Shown: positions 41,335-54,930 of the stretch, piece by piece
How the letters are laid out: the number at the start of each line of letters is the position of its first letter
Position numbering within the stretch: position 1 is the first letter of the stretch
Assembly: GCA_028023455.1 (NCBI GenBank)
Contig: JAQFVV010006639.1
Coordinates: forward strand, 254,001-318,000
Direction: 5' to 3'
DNA length: 64,000 nucleotides
DNA from: Epiperipatus broadwayi
Lineage: Eukaryota > Onychophora > Udeonychophora > Euonychophora > Peripatidae
The notes under the pieces: model-generated
Seen by the model: only the letters and a program-made list of their open reading frames with translations
What the model was told of the DNA's origin: nothing
The model's database searches: none
Position numbers and translations under genes: made by a program

Positions 41335-41415
<81 letters not shown>
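41287..41415. repeat. (ATT)n/(TAA)n microsatellite
   Basis: An (ATT)n tract turns into (TAA)n near 41335, forming an inverted pair. It borders the 5' side of the CR1-type LINE. Confidence 0.95.
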
Positions 41416-41590
41416 TAACGGTTTGAAAAATATCGTCTTTCTCTAATAATTATAATAGAAATAAATAAAAAAGGAATTAAATTTAAAAATATTTTAAACT
41501 GAAATAAATCTGCTTAATATTAATTCAATATTAAATTGAATTTTTAAATAACAGCAGAAAGTATTATAATTAAAAAGAAGAATTTTCATT

Positions 41591-43197
41591 ATGGTTGGAA
41601 CACCGTGTGGTTTATGTGAAGGACTTATATTTGGTAAGCAAATAAGAATTAGATGTATTATATGTAATAAGAAATTTCATGAATCTTGTGTAAAACGTAT
41701 TGTAACATTTAAAAATAAAAATGAAGAAGAATTAGATTGCTATATATGTGAACAATGTGAAAATGACTCTAATGTCAAAAACAAAATGGAGGATATTAAA
41801 ACTACTTTAGTTGATTTAGAAAAACTAAAAAATTCAGTAGAACAAATATCATTAAAGAAAGATATTAATCTTGAAACTACAGAAGATAAAATATCTGATG
41901 AACTTAAACAAAATAAAGGATTTTATACAATCAAACATTCAACTGTTAAACAAAAAAAAACAAATTAACTAATCAAGTTAAACAAGATACTATTAAAGAA
42001 AAAATAATATGTGCTCATTTGGATTCTTCAATCAATTTAAGAGAAATAAGTGGAATTTGTAAAAATATTATTACTCATGAATATCAGAAATATATTGAAT
42101 GTAATGGTATTTGTGGTAATAAATTTCATTTAAAATGTGTTAACCTAAAAAAAATTGATTTACAATTATTAACCGAAAATGGGAAAAATTATTATAAATG
42201 TTTAAAATGCTCTTATAGTGATTTAATAGAACAACAAAATTTAAAAATATTCTCTACTGAATCAATAAATGATACAGAAGTAAAACAAAGTGAAAGTGCA
42301 ATTATGAAAGATAATGAACATTCTGATATAAGTTGTTGTGATAATAAAAATATTTTAAAGGAAATACTGGCCAAATTAAATGATGTCAATAATTCTTTAA
42401 TGCAAATTAAAGCTGAAAATAATTTTTTGAAATCATTTATTTTGAAACATTTTGATAAAGTAGAATTCAAGAGTGATGTTGTTACACTTGATAATGATCA
42501 AGTTACTTTGGAAACAAAAAAATGTCTTGTATCTACAGGAAATAATTGTGAGATAATAAAGAAGAATATTTCTAATCAAGATAAGAAAGAAAATGATGGG
42601 AAAGATGATAACTATCCTGTAATTAAGAAAGTTATTAAGCCTTCATATAAAGATATTTTAATTAAAAATAAAGAAAAACATATTGATAATAAAAAGACTA
42701 TAACAATAAAAAAAGTTAAATCAAATGTTACTAATGATGTTACAAATGAGAAATTAAATACTTCTGAAGGTTTAAATCATGAAGAATTTAATACTGTCAA
42801 TTATAAAAATAAAAAATATATAAGAAAAGAAAAGCCAGTAATTGGTAGAAATTCGGATCACATATTGAAAACAGTTAAACCTAGAATGCATTTTAAAAAA
42901 TATTTTCTAACTAGATTTTCCCCAATGACTTCAGCAGAGGAGATTAAAAGTTATTTAGAAACTGCATTAAATATTTCAGTAGTATGCCATTAAATTTTAT
43001 CTGTAAGTTTAAAATATTCTTCATTTTATGTTTCTATACCAGAGTCTTATAGTAATAAAATGACTAATGAAAATTTGTGGCCAGAACATGCTGTTATATT
43101 GCCTTTCTTTGGGAAGTTAAATAAAAATATAACTGTTAATACGAATGAATTAAATAATAGTGTTTTAAATGGTAGTACATCTAGAATTCAAAAATAA
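41591..43197 (+). pseudogene. LINE ORF1 with two PHD-like zinc fingers (broken)
   Basis: One ORF of about 535 codons split by a frameshift in an A-run near 41951-41960 and by TAA at 42991. The first finger has CGLC, IRCIICNKKFHESC and CYICEQC (41600-41760). The second has CKN, CNGICGNKFHLKC and YYKCLKC (42055-42215). A lysine- and asparagine-rich middle follows, then a conserved C-terminal end FYVSIPESYSNK and WPEHAVILPFFGKL (43025-43120), read through the 42991 stop. ORF1 proteins of this class bind element RNA. Its stop TAA (43195-43197) overlaps the ATG of ORF2. Confidence 0.85.
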
Positions 43198-45975
43198 TGA
43201 ATACAAACAATATGTTTACTTGTTATTATCAAAATTCAAGGGGTTTAAGAACAAAACTTCAAGAATTTTATGAAGCAATTTTATTAACAAATTATGATAT
43301 AATTTTCATTACAGAAACATGGCTTATTGAAGATATTTTTGATTGCCAATTATTTGATAATAGATACAAAGTTTTTAGATATGATCGAAATATAAATATG
43401 GCTAATAGAGGAGGTGGCGTTCTTATTGCTATTAAATCTCATTTTGAATGCATGGTATTAGATCTACATACATATGTTGAATGCATTTGGATATCTATTA
43501 ATTTAGGATATGAAAATTTAATCATTAGTAATGTTTATTTACAGCCAAAAATTAGTATTTTACAGTTTAATGATTATTTTAATATTGTTGAAAAATTGCT
43601 TGTAGCATTTAAAGGATCAATTATGATGGTTGGTGATTTTAATGTTCCTAAGTTTATAAATAATAAACATACTTATCTTGATTCTAAATCATTAAGATTA
43701 TTATCTGCTGTTAATATGCTAAATCTTACACAAAGTAATGATATTTGTAATAATTATGGGATTACTCTAGATTTAGTTTTTAATAATTTTCCATCTAACT
43801 TAAAATGCACTAAGTGTAATCAGCCTCTTGTTAAAGAAGATGTTTTTCATCTAACTTTGGATATTGATTGCTTATTTCAATATAAAATTGTAAAACACAT
43901 TTATAATTTTAAAATATGTTATTCCAAAGGTAATTATTTAAATTTGTACAAAGCATTACAACATGATAGTTGGACATGTGTGTATAATTGCAATAATTTA
44001 GAAGATGCTGCTGTTAATTTTCAGAGCAGGCTTACAGAACATATAAATAAATTTATACCTATTTTGAAAATTCATACTTAATATCCAGTTTGGTTTTCTA
44101 TAGTTCTTATTAAAGGAATTAAGTGCAAATTAAAATTTTATAAAGATTTTAAAATTACTGGATCTTTATTTGACTGGCATAATTTTAGAATATATAGGTC
44201 ATTTACAAAAATTATTAAAAAAAAAGAATTTTCAGGATTACTTAAAGAGAACTGAAAATAATTTGATAAGGAAGCCAAAAGATTTTTGGGGATGTATTAA
44301 ATTCCTTATACCAAAAAGAAATACCCTACAAAATGAAAATATAGGATTAGTAGCAAATGACTTCTCATCTTTATTCAATTTAAAAATGGAAGATAATGCT
44401 TATAATAATAATGATGATGATTTTACTTATGAGACATTAATTAATGTTAACAATGAAACTCTGAATTTTAATCAGATATCTATAAAATCAATACTTTTAT
44501 CTATTACACAACTAAAGAACAAAAGAAGTGTAGGAATAGATAACTTACCATCATTTATTTACAAAGGATGTGGACAATTATTGGCTCCTGTACTGAAACA
44601 TTTATTTGATTTATCTCTAAATTCTAATACTTATCATTCTTTATGGAAAGAAACAAAAGTAGTACCAATACACAAAAAGGGATCTAAAAGAAAGATTGAA
44701 AATTATAGACTAATATCCATACTTTATATTACAGCTAAAATCTTTGATAAATGTCTTCTTAAGCATTTATCTAATAATCTTTCCAAATGGCTTCCTAATT
44801 ATCAGCATGGATTTATACCAGGAAAGTCAATAAATACAAATTTAATCACAATAAATGACATAATTGCACAAAATTTTGATCAACAAAAACAACTAGATGT
44901 TATATATGTGGATTTAAGTAAAGCCTTTGATAGAGTGAGTCATGAGGACCTGTTATTAAAGTTAGCTGCATATGGATTATCAAAAAATTTGATTGAATTT
45001 TTTAAATCTTATTTATTGAATAGGCCTCATTATATTTTCTATAATAATGAATGGTCAAATTGTATTTATCCTATTTGTGGAGTGCCACAAGGTAGTGTAT
45101 TAAGTCCTTATTTATTTGCAATAATGACTTCAGATTTGCATTGTTTTATAAATAATAAGAATATTCTTTGTTATGCTGATGATATAAAACTATTTAAGAC
45201 AATTTATAATTCATCTGATCATTTGAAGTTGCAAAATATGTTAGAGTATCTACATAGATGGTGTATTAAAAATGGTATGATTATAAATGCTAGCAAATGT
45301 AAAATTGTAACATTTTCTAGAAAATCTGGTAAAAGTTTATATACTTACACATTAAATAATACATATATTCCTCGAGATACTAGTCATAAGAATTTAAGAA
45401 TATTTTTTTCCACTAATGGATCATTTACAGAGCATGTTTCGTATAATGTAACAAAAGCGCATAAAGTATTAGGTCCTATTTTGAGATTAATTAACAATTT
45501 TGAATTAAATACTATATTAATGTTATTTAACATGTTAGTGATTCCAGGACTTCATTATGGATCTGTTATATGGAATGCAGACATAATTTCACATATTAAT
45601 ATGATTCAAAATGTTGAACATAAATTTCGAAAATTAATACTACTTAAAAAGAAATCAGGAAATTTAAGTAATAAGTTATTTAATCATAGACTAATTGCTG
45701 ACATGATAATATTACAAAAGATAGTGAAAGGAGAAATAGATATTTCTGAGTTGGAGACAAAAATACAGTATAGAATCCCCAAGCTGAATAGTAAAAATAC
45801 TGAACTATTTTATATACCTCATTTTCATTCAGATTGTTTGAAAAGATCTACACTGGTGAGATTACCAGATTTTTATAATAAACATTTTAAAAGCATTGAT
45901 ATTTTTAATTTATCAAAGAATAGCTTTAAAAAAGCAATTCAACAATTATTGAGCTGTAATAGCAATCAAATGTAA
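43197..45975 (+). pseudogene. LINE ORF2: APE endonuclease and reverse transcriptase (lightly broken)
   Basis: About 926 codons. Endonuclease, residues about 1-250: YYQNSRGLRT, FITETWL, GGGVLIAI, MMVGDFNVP and EDVFHLTLDI. TAA at 44079 and a frameshift in the A-run near 44217 separate it from RT. RT motifs: SVGIDNLPSFIYK, ETKVVPIHKKGSK, QHGFIPGKS, DVIYVDLSKAFDRVSHEDLL, GVPQGSVLSPYLF and LCYADDIKLF. The catalytic YADD at 45172-45183 is intact. The thumb and C-terminal region continue to TAA at 45973. The 44170-45975 frame is open for 601 codons. It may have been active recently; the two lesions inactivate this copy. Confidence 0.9.
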
Positions 45976-46029
45976 ACTTTTTGGTCTTTGTTTGTACTGT
46001 ATGTTTACATGTTAATAAACAATTGAATT

Positions 46030-46322
<293 letters not shown>

Positions 46323-46569
46323 TTATATTAATTTTGACTGCAGAAAGGAGTTTGCTTCCAACTGAAATAAGTCCATTTGAATCTTCTTAGAGGCCTTAAA
46401 GGAGCCAAACAGGGCAAATTTTATAATTTCATTCTATACACACATTAGCCAGTGTGGTGAATTTATTGGCTTTTTATATCTGAGTTTAAGATAAGGAAAC
46501 TCCATGGTCTTTCTTCTTAGTTGCCTGATAGTTCTTAACTGAAATATCAGTTGAGTTTTATTGAAGGCA

Positions 46570-47390
46570 GAAAGAATGTGTGTATTAGTTCAAATAATGC
46601 TTCAAAGCTTCAGGAAATGTTGCAAGAGTTATCAAATAAAAGTAAGAGAATAGAATTAAAGGTAAACATTGCAAAAACTAATTTAATGTTCAATGGATTT
46701 TTTCAAAAGAAGGAAAATAAAGATTGATAATGATGAGTTAGAAGAAATTAACAACTACAAACATCTTACTCAGATTACTACTACAGAATGGAATATAACA
46801 TATAATATTAATCATAGAAATAAATTTGATTGGAGTGCTTTTGTTAGATATAACTTAATATTAAAAAAATAATCCTATGTGCTTGAAAAAAAAGTTTTAA
46901 AATAAAAGTGTTTTACTAGTTCTTACTTATGGATCTGAGACTTGGACCCTTAACTGGAGAGCAATACAGAGACTTCAGATCTCTCAAAGAAGTATGAAGA
47001 GAGGCATGATAGGAGTAACAAGAAAAGATCAAAAATGAAATAGGTAGGTAAAAGTACAAACTACTGTTGCTGACATTATTGAAAGAATTAAGAGATTGAA
47101 ATGGAGTTGGGTTGGACATATTGCTAGAAGAGATGATAATAGATGGACAGCTGAAATCTTAAATTGGTTTCCAAGAGATTGTAAATGACCCAGAAAGAGA
47201 CCACATGTGAGATGGATGGATAAAATAAGAAAGGGTGTTGGAGTGATGTGGAGAAGGGTGGATTGATGAAATAAGAAAGTGTACCATAATGGTGTGGAGA
47301 AGAGAAGCCGGAGATAGAAGAAGATGGATCGAAATTGGAGAGACCTTCATCCTGCAATGAATTGATTATGATTGAAAATGGTGATTATTT
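46570..47390 (+). pseudogene. RTE-type LINE fragment (copy 4)
   Basis: Starts with the SSNNASKLQEMLQELSN-like block, then a KTNLMFNGF-like segment, VLLVLTYGSETWTLNWRAIQ (46911-46970), KRLKWSWVGHIARRDDNR (47090-47145) and RKRPHVRWMDKIRK (47190-47235). A local duplication of the ATAAGAAAG...GGTGTGGAGAAG segment lies at 47227-47308. Frameshifts and stops are present. The 3' end near 47360-47390 has ATTGATTATGATTG. It closely follows the 9.4 kb copy. Confidence 0.8.
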
Positions 47391-48276
47391 TTTTGCCAAA
47401 GCATAACAAAAATAAATCAAATTTATATCATTTTGCCAGTGATTTATTTTTATTTTAATTTCAAAGCTTTCAGTATAAAAATCCAAATTAAACATATTGT
47501 TATAAAATGCAGAACTAGTACTTGAAGTCTATAATCAACTCTTATCCCAGTACTTGTCACTAAAAGCAAACAGCAAAGCATACAAAAGCTACTTCATATT
47601 AAATATAAGCATAAAGACAATTTTACAGATGTTCTCACAAACCTTATCCTAATTGGACTAAAATTTTGCAAAAAAATCATCCTAATAGTATAAAAACATT
47701 CTGTTATTTAATCCTTGAATAAATTTTAATTCTGTTGGTTTTGGATAATAATTATATCCAATAAATTGAGATTTCTTAACCATAATCTCATTTGTAATAA
47801 AATAAATATACTAGCCTAAACAGAATTGCTTCAACACATTGTAGTTGAGATCATTTTTTTTTGATTGAACTTTTTTTTTACTCAGTATAAAACAATATTA
47901 TTAGAGATGAAAGTATCCAAGGACAAACCTTTTGTAACTGAGTTTGCAAAGAGATCTAAATAAAAGAAGTGCATAGGATTTTGAAGCTTTGCCATTTTAT
48001 TCAAACAGTGAATATCTGGTCTAAAAACTTGAATTACTTTTTTAAACGAATACATATTTTGCTTTGTTCACTTTTTTAAACTTTATTTATATATGTTAAT
48101 CAAACTGATACTCTCCTGTAACATCTCAATACATAAAGATATTTTGATATTTGTTTTAAAAAAAGACATGAAAATCAAAAAAATAAATATTATTTCTGGA
48201 TTTTTCAAAAAATGCAAACATCTCCATGAATGTGTTTTCCTGAACGTTTGTGATGATGGTGTTTTAGTTATATTTA
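47391..48276. other. AT-rich DNA, no feature seen
   Basis: No coding homology or repeat family recognised. Confidence 0.5.
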
Positions 48277-49053
48277 TATGTTGGACTATTTCCATTTAGC
48301 TGAGTGCTGAATGTCTTTAGAAAAATTTAACTTTATTTAAATATTTCAAATATATATTTCAAATACATTCAACTATGCACAGGTTAGTATATACCCAACA
48401 TTTTGAGAAGTATTATTCTCCCCTTTTCTTCTGATGTTGCTGTCCTGACATGTGACAGCATTAGCATGAGAATTGAATTGGTGTTTTTGGTCTGACCAGT
48501 AACAGAAATAGCATGAGAATCGAACCTGGATCCTTAGATTCTTGGAATATTGAGCAGATTAGTATATGCACATTTTCAGAAGTATTATTCTCCCCTCTTC
48601 TTCTGGTGTTCCTGGTCTGACCAGTGACAGCACTAGCATGAGAAGTGAACTGGTGTTGTTGGCCTAACCAGGACAGTACTAACATGGGAATTGAATCTGG
48701 ATCCTCAGATTCTTCAGTATTAAATTTTAAGGTAATGCTCTAACCAACTGTGCCATCTTGCCAAAGGCAACAGTCAGTAGAAATTTCAAATACTTATCTA
48801 TGAGATTCCTCCTGGTTTCCTCACTTTTTTTGAAAGAGTAAAATTGATTAGGGATTTTCATACATAGTCACACTAGATTGACTTATGGAATTGTTTGCCA
48901 TTGCCATGTGAGTGAAAGGGGAGAATAATAATCTGTATATACCAACTTGTGTGCTATTGCTAACAGTTGAATGTATTTGGAATATTTAAATAAAGTTAAA
49001 TTTTTCTAAAGACATTCAATACCATATTAGATGAGGGAAATAGTCCAACATAA
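48277..49053 (-). mobile_element. Short PLE-A copy 2, endonuclease deleted
   Basis: Inverted repeats 48277-48347 and about 48979-49053 match those of PLE-A copy 1. On minus the interior keeps only a short trace of the endonuclease C-terminus (48838-48912, matching 8720-8780), then two tandem versions of the tRNA-like and downstream block. A B box GGTTCGATTC on minus at 48517-48526 is a perfect consensus. The A-box-like TGGCACAGTTGG is at 48744-48755. This is a non-autonomous derivative. Confidence 0.75.
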
Positions 49054-50089
49054 AAATACAACCTCCATGGATATATATTTGTAATGATAATTTTTAGATT
49101 TATTGATAACTGATAATATAGGCTGACCACAAACGTTTTTATAGTCACAACAATTACTTTTGCTATATTTTTTATAGCTTGTAATTAGTCTAACACAATG
49201 ACATGATTCAAATTCAAGCTGGTTAAAATTTTAAAAATGTTTAGTTTACAAATATGATCGGGATTTTTTTCAAGCTTTTGGATTTTAGCTATCTAGCATT
49301 GGTCATCAAATGATTACTGAACTATTTACTAGATAACATAGTTTTCAAATTTATTCGGCTTTGTTAAGTGAATGTTGAATATCATTGTAATATGAGTTGA
49401 TAATCCAGTATTCAAATTCTTGAACACTGAGCACATAATTTATTTTTTTATCTAATATTTATTGTAATATCAAGTTGTAAAAACCTGGGTATTTAGAGTT
49501 TCATCATAAAATAATTATGACAAACACAAAATGCGTTACATTGAAGGTCGTGTGACATTCAAATTCTAAAGTCCTTCTAATCAGAAGTAAACAGTCAACT
49601 GAGTACTAAACTGGAGATTTATTTCTATTTATTTTTTCTTGTTAGTTTTAAAGCAATATTTCTTAATATAAAAATTACATAGTATTAATAAGTTATATTG
49701 ATTCAATAATAAAATGTATAAGTGTTTTGAGAAGAAAAACAATTTTAAAAATAATTTGGTAATGTTAGAATGTTCTTTCATAACTTTGTCTATGGAGTAA
49801 AGCTAGATTAGATATCAATAACTAAATGTAATCATTAATATAATTTTAAATTATTTCAATCTATTGTGAAAATGTCAAACCTATTGCGCGCACAATTATG
49901 ATAGCACCTTCCTAATATATCTTAATAATTATTATTAATATCATTTATACTAGAAATTATATCATTTGACTGAACTTTAACTGAAGATGAGTTTATGTAA
50001 TAATTGTGTGTGTAATAAGTTTGACAACACAATAAATTTAAATATATTTATAAATACTAAGCAAGGTCAATAGAGAGATTATGAACTCA
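49054..50089. other. AT-rich DNA, no feature seen
   Basis: No coding homology or repeat family recognised. Confidence 0.5.
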
Positions 50090-50200
50090 ATAAATTGATG
50101 AGTGCTGTTTTAGCATGAATTGTATCTTTGGAGATCGTTTGTTTTTTTTAGATGTCTATTCATGTGATTAGCTGTATGCGGTAGAATAAAAGTTACAAAT
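50090..50200 (+). repeat. P1 remnant
   Basis: A short diverged P1 segment containing TTGATGA (50095-50101), a GTGCT/AGCAT stem, and GAAT in place of GAAA (50117-50120). Arms and B box are largely gone. Confidence 0.5.
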
Positions 50201-50309
50201 AGCTTTTATCTGCTTATGGAAGTTATGTTAATTTAAAACAAAGATTATGTTCTTGTGATAATAGAAACTTAATACAAAAGGCATTAAAGCAAAATATACA
50301 TTAAAATTA

Positions 50310-50500
50310 AATACACAAATAGATAACACAAATTAGTAAATTATACAACATTTCGAGTGGTATTATTTCCCTCTCTTCTTCATCTGTTGCTGACCTGAGC
50401 TGAACAATACTAGCTTATATTTCGAACTTACATTATTAGATTCTTCAATATCGAATTTTAAGAGAATGCTCTAACCAACTGAGCTATTCTGGCAATGTTC
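50310..50500 (-). repeat. tRNA-headed SINE, solo copy 2
   Basis: On minus: A box TAGCTCAGTTGG (50475-50486), a B-box-like AAGTTCGAAAT region, then CAGATGA (50380-50386), a long GAGAGG/CCACTC stem with one mismatch, and GAAA (50351-50354). It is the clearest copy showing a tRNA-like head followed by a hammerhead-like core (one core substitution, CAGATGA for CTGATGA). Confidence 0.7.
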
Positions 50501-50599
50501 ATTTTTTTTTTCTTTCATTTATTCGTTGAATTAGATAAAAATTATAAATACATCTTATGAATATTTACTACACAGAACTATGACTGCACTCAATAATGA

Positions 50600-52004
50600 T
50601 GGTTATGTGATGTTATGCACTATGAACTTTTTTCTTGGAGTCAGAAATCTCTTAACCACTATGCCCAGAGAAACTTGTTAGCTACTTTATCTTCTCTTTC
50701 CATTCCCTGTCCTAAGTTTTTCCCATATTCTTTTCTATCCTGCTTCATCCCATTTTCACAACATAATTTTTGTCAATTCCATGACCTTTATATCTACCCC
50801 CCCCCATCTTTTCTTCAAACCCAGGATAAAAACCAATAACCTACTTTCTGTATAATCACTCTATCTATATTTATTCTCCCACAAATTCATTATTTGTACC
50901 CTTTCTGTTAGAAGGTATTCACATTCAATTAACAAATGCCTAATATTTTTATACCTTCCTTGCACGACTTGAAGTCTAAACCACCCACATTTTTCTATAT
51001 ATGTGTATATTCTCTTATTGCTAAAGATACAGTTCAAGCCTTAAACAATAAACTACTTTTGTTGCTATTATCATAAATTAACTTTCACCCAGTATTAAGT
51101 TTACTTTCATATATATTTAAACTCTTTTTAGTATCCATACTAGTTCTCCATCTCTCCAACTCCCTATTCTTTATTAATGCATTTATTCTTCTATCACATT
51201 GCTTGTCATTATTACACTCAACAATTCTCCTAACATATTCATCTCACCTTTTATAAAAGTATACCGACATAAATTCTTTCTCCGAATCTTCTGCATACCA
51301 TATTACCTTTCTCATCCATCTTGTTGCCTGCCCTTTAGTCATAACATAATTAAATACTATTTTGGCTATTCTCTTAATATCCATAAACTGTAATCTACTG
51401 AACATTTTTTTGCATATTTCCTATAAAAAAATGACCATCCCATTTCTCATTGAATTGCCTCCTTTGCCATCCACACATCTGCATCTAATTAATGTCTTTC
51501 TACTTCTCTTTGTACTTTTTCTAAGTAATCTAATATTTTTTTTATTTACACACAACCCATCATATGTTAACCCTACTATTGCCACTCCCTTCCATACAAT
51601 TTTAACTACATCATATTTATTATATGAAAACACTCTTAATTTCTTTATCAGTCTTTTTTTTTCTTTGTTTCATTTATCAATTTTTTCTCCCATTCATCCA
51701 AGCAATCTCTGATTACTTAAGGTGATTCCCAAATAGTTATATCTATTCACTACACTTAACTTTATATCCCCCAATAAAAATTCTTTGTCTTCTCTTTCCC
51801 CAGTATTAATCATCATTACTTTTGATTTCTCTTCACTAAATTTAATCCCATCTCTTCATCCACCCTTGCACATGTTCTCAGCATAACTTCCATATCTTCC
51901 ATTACTTCTATGCACAAGAAAACATTATCTACAAATAAAAGACCTGATAAAGTATATAATCTCTTTCCACCTACTAATAACAAAACTATATATAGTAGTG
52001 CCAC
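50600..52004 (-). pseudogene. Antisense LINE RT C-terminus (decayed)
   Basis: On minus it starts with an RT palm block LSGLLFVDNVFLCIEVMEDM (near 51910-51960), the FADD catalytic motif reading FVDN, then EEMGLNLVK. A NRYNYLGITL segment (near 51740) and a long C-terminal frame (51421-51633, AIVGLTYDGLCV) follow. A decayed HLLIECEYLL zinc-finger-like patch lies near 50920. The protein is broken by many stops. The 5' side is cut by the P5 fragment at 51990. Confidence 0.65.
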
Positions 52005-52152
52005 CCAGTGTAAGCCAGTTTAATTAATGGATGCAAGGTGTATGCATAAAAGCCCTATCTATTGGTGCTACTGTATGGAGATTTTTCCCACATTATAACA
52101 GCTTGTGTAAGGATGGGAAACTGTGATCAGGTTATATTTAGTGGTTTAATTT
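51990..52152. repeat. P5 terminal fragment
   Basis: GTGCCACCCAGTGTAAGCCA to AAAAGCCCTAT matches 27510-27565 of P5. The following TACTGTATGGAGATTTT... to GTGATCAGG matches the inverted terminal part. It is an internally deleted P5. Confidence 0.55.
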
Positions 52153-53400
52153 AATATTAATACTTAATCATGAAAACTACAAGTGAGGTTTAAAACAATG
52201 GTAGAGTGGCAGATTCTAAAACTCAAAACATAGGGTTCTTAGCTTGCCTCTCTCCTTTCCAGTGCTCAAACATGTTATGAATTGAGGAACAATATACCTC
52301 ATTCAATTATTTTATTTAATAATGAAGTTTAATTTGAGTGCACATTATAATCATCGCACTATTGTTAGTGAAACCAAGCTTCATATGGTTACAAAAATAT
52401 CCGTGAGAAAATGATCATGTTTGAAGAGTTTAATTTTATTTGCTTGGTTGAGAAAAAGAGATTGAAGTTTTGAGAAGTAATAATCTATGAAGCACATAGG
52501 ATATGCAAATTGCAGAAGCTATACACCTAAAAAATATAACACACAGTTAAAGATGAGTGCTTTTGAGGTTCTGTATCTCATAATCATAGCCATATTGAAA
52601 ACTGCAGTATTGTTTGTATTAGCCTTACTATATGCAAATTAGATGCAAATGAGTTAGGTTGTCCATTTTTTAGAAGTTTAAATTAGTACAATAGTAAGAT
52701 CTCAGAAACTATTAAGTGAAAATAATGTATATTGGGATTGGTGTATTGGGAAATATTTTTTAAATAAGAACAACGGTATCACATGACTTTCTCATATGTT
52801 TCCAAGAGTGGCTTTTTTCACTCTATCCTAGACTCATTTATTGTAAGCTTGAGTCACCAATGAGCACTAGAATGATAATACAATAAACGTAGTATGGTCA
52901 AAAAATCATATTTGGAAGCAGATGAACAAGTGTATAACAAATCATGTGATATTGCTGGTATTAATTTGTCTAGCCAAAGAGTAACAGGGCCTATAATTGT
53001 TACAAAATTGAAGTATTTAAAATATGTGAAAAGTGACCTGGTGTAGGAGTTACATAATTATGCAAATGACTTAGTTTGGGTTCAAAACTTTATTCTTTTT
53101 TTATTTTATTTCAGGACATTAGCTTGAATAGTATAAAGAAGTAGAAAGGTGGCTGTTAGATTCATGGGTGCATCACTTCCAGATTTCAATTGTTATTTTG
53201 GCTGATAAAAGCAAAAGTCAAAAACCAAGCTGGGAAATAAAGATTTTATAGATCTACATCACTGGATATCCATTAATTATTCAAAATTACAATAGATGGC
53301 TTGAAATATGATGCAAAGTTCCCTTATTTTTAATGCTGCTCATACGAAACCATTAACTCAATCTATTATTATGCTAAACTTTATCACAAAAAAGCGACCA
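52153..53400. other. AT-rich DNA, no feature seen
   Basis: No coding homology or repeat family recognised. Confidence 0.5.
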
Positions 53401-53439
53401 GAATAATAAGAAGAGTTTTGATGTAGAGATGTTTATACC

Positions 53440-53550
53440 TTTCTAAAGATTCACGATTTGCGGTTACCCCTAAAATTTTGGGGAATATGTAGGAGTAGAG
53501 ATGTTTTCCAGAGTTTCTAAAGATTCACGATTTGCGGTTACCCCTACTGG
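53440..53550. repeat. Short direct repeat
   Basis: A 32-bp segment through AAAGATTCACGATTTGCGGT and TACCCCT occurs at about 53442-53473 and again at 53516-53547 without change. GTAGAGATGTTT precedes both. Confidence 0.85.
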
Positions 53551-53560
53551 CAACCGGTGC

Positions 53561-54465
53561 TCAAACTTTTAATGAATTCCTAAGCAACAAACCACCCGAT
53601 TAGTATTATAAACTGAATAAATTGAAATAATCTATATTTCATTTTAATTATACAAAACAGGTAAATTATTATTTTTTAAACTTCAATTCTCAAAATAAAA
53701 CGGTATAAAAAGCAACCACCATTAATGAAAATTGAAAAAGAAATTCAATAAGCGAGCTTTTACCAAGAATTTGTTAAAAAAACGATTTTCTTTTATAAAC
53801 CATTAATAGTCAAATAAAATAACCTTGTTAAAAATAATTGATTATTAATATACAACACCTTCAAAACAATACGATCAAATACTTATTAAGGTTTTATTCT
53901 CTCTTTTTTAATAAATAGATATACGATCAAACTTTTTAATCTTTAATTTTATTGGCCAGCTGTTTTTAAACTTTGTTTTCTTAATTATCATAATTAAGTT
54001 TTTTTTATTTTTATGTGTCATTCAATAACACGAACTTAACTTGTAAAAATATAGGTAAAAAAAAATAATTAATTTATTTTAATTAGTTGAGTAGTTCCGT
54101 CAATTTTATTTTAAGAATTATATTCAATTATGAGGTTTCCCATTATCTCACCTTCTTATCACTATCTCTAAAAATACTATAAAAATCAATTCTGCTCATA
54201 AAATGGTGAGGGGGGTCTCTTCTTTATAAATATGATTGATAAAATAAAAAAAATGTCATTACTAAAGTAATTATTTTCAGAAATAATTAAAAGTGTCATT
54301 AGGAAAATATTGATTCTGATTATTTTTATTATCTTTAATATAGATCAGTCTAAAACGTAATTTAGTGCTCAATATTCCTTTAAAGAAAACATATCTTTGT
54401 AATATATAAAAGATGTGCAATTATATATATGTAATTAGCCTATTCAATCAGTGTACTGAATATTT
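53561..54465. other. AT-rich DNA, no feature seen
   Basis: No coding homology or repeat family recognised. Confidence 0.5.
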
Positions 54466-54930
54466 CTTATATAAGTATAGAGGAATTTGAAGTTAGGATT
54501 TTTCAGATTGCATTTGTCCTCCACTCCATCTCAAACAACGGACACACATGACCACATATATGCAAAAAATATAGATAAAACCACGATGGAATCCTCAAAG
54601 CCCTTGATATTCGATATTGTGTTCCATTGTTGATTTTTCAATGAAATGGATGGTTGAATAGTTGAAAGGGTGAGAAGATTGAAACCTGCCCATTAATGTT
54701 TCATGAATTGGTATCCTAATATAAGCCATGCACTGATCGTATATATGTGTCAGAGATTATGATCTGGCCCAACTGATGAGTTCTGGTTCTCCATGAAATA
54801 CATATATTGGGGATCATCGATCTTTTTCACATGTATTGGGTCATGTGTGTCGGTTGTTTGAGATGGAGTGGAGGATGAATACAGGCTGAAAAATCCTAAA
54901 TTAAAATCCCTCATTTACTTATATACATGA
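54466..54930. repeat. P1-family palindrome, copy with possible cleavage triplet
   Basis: Inverted outer arms (about 54466-54600 and 54800-54930). The plus core has CTGATGA (54773-54779) and GAAA (54795-54798). After GAAA, TACATATAT can pair with upstream ATATATGTGT (54741-54750) as helix III, placing GTC (54749-54751) at the position of a hammerhead cleavage site. Helix II here is weak (GTTCT...TCCAT) and helix I does not pair cleanly beside the core, so this copy is not a demonstrated ribozyme. Confidence 0.7.

Noticed and set aside
42213-42470. Minus-strand ORF inside LINE ORF1
   Set aside because: Shadow of the plus-strand ORF1 coding sequence.
47124-47357. Minus-strand serine/proline-rich ORFs
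   Set aside because: Antisense of the RTE C-terminal region.
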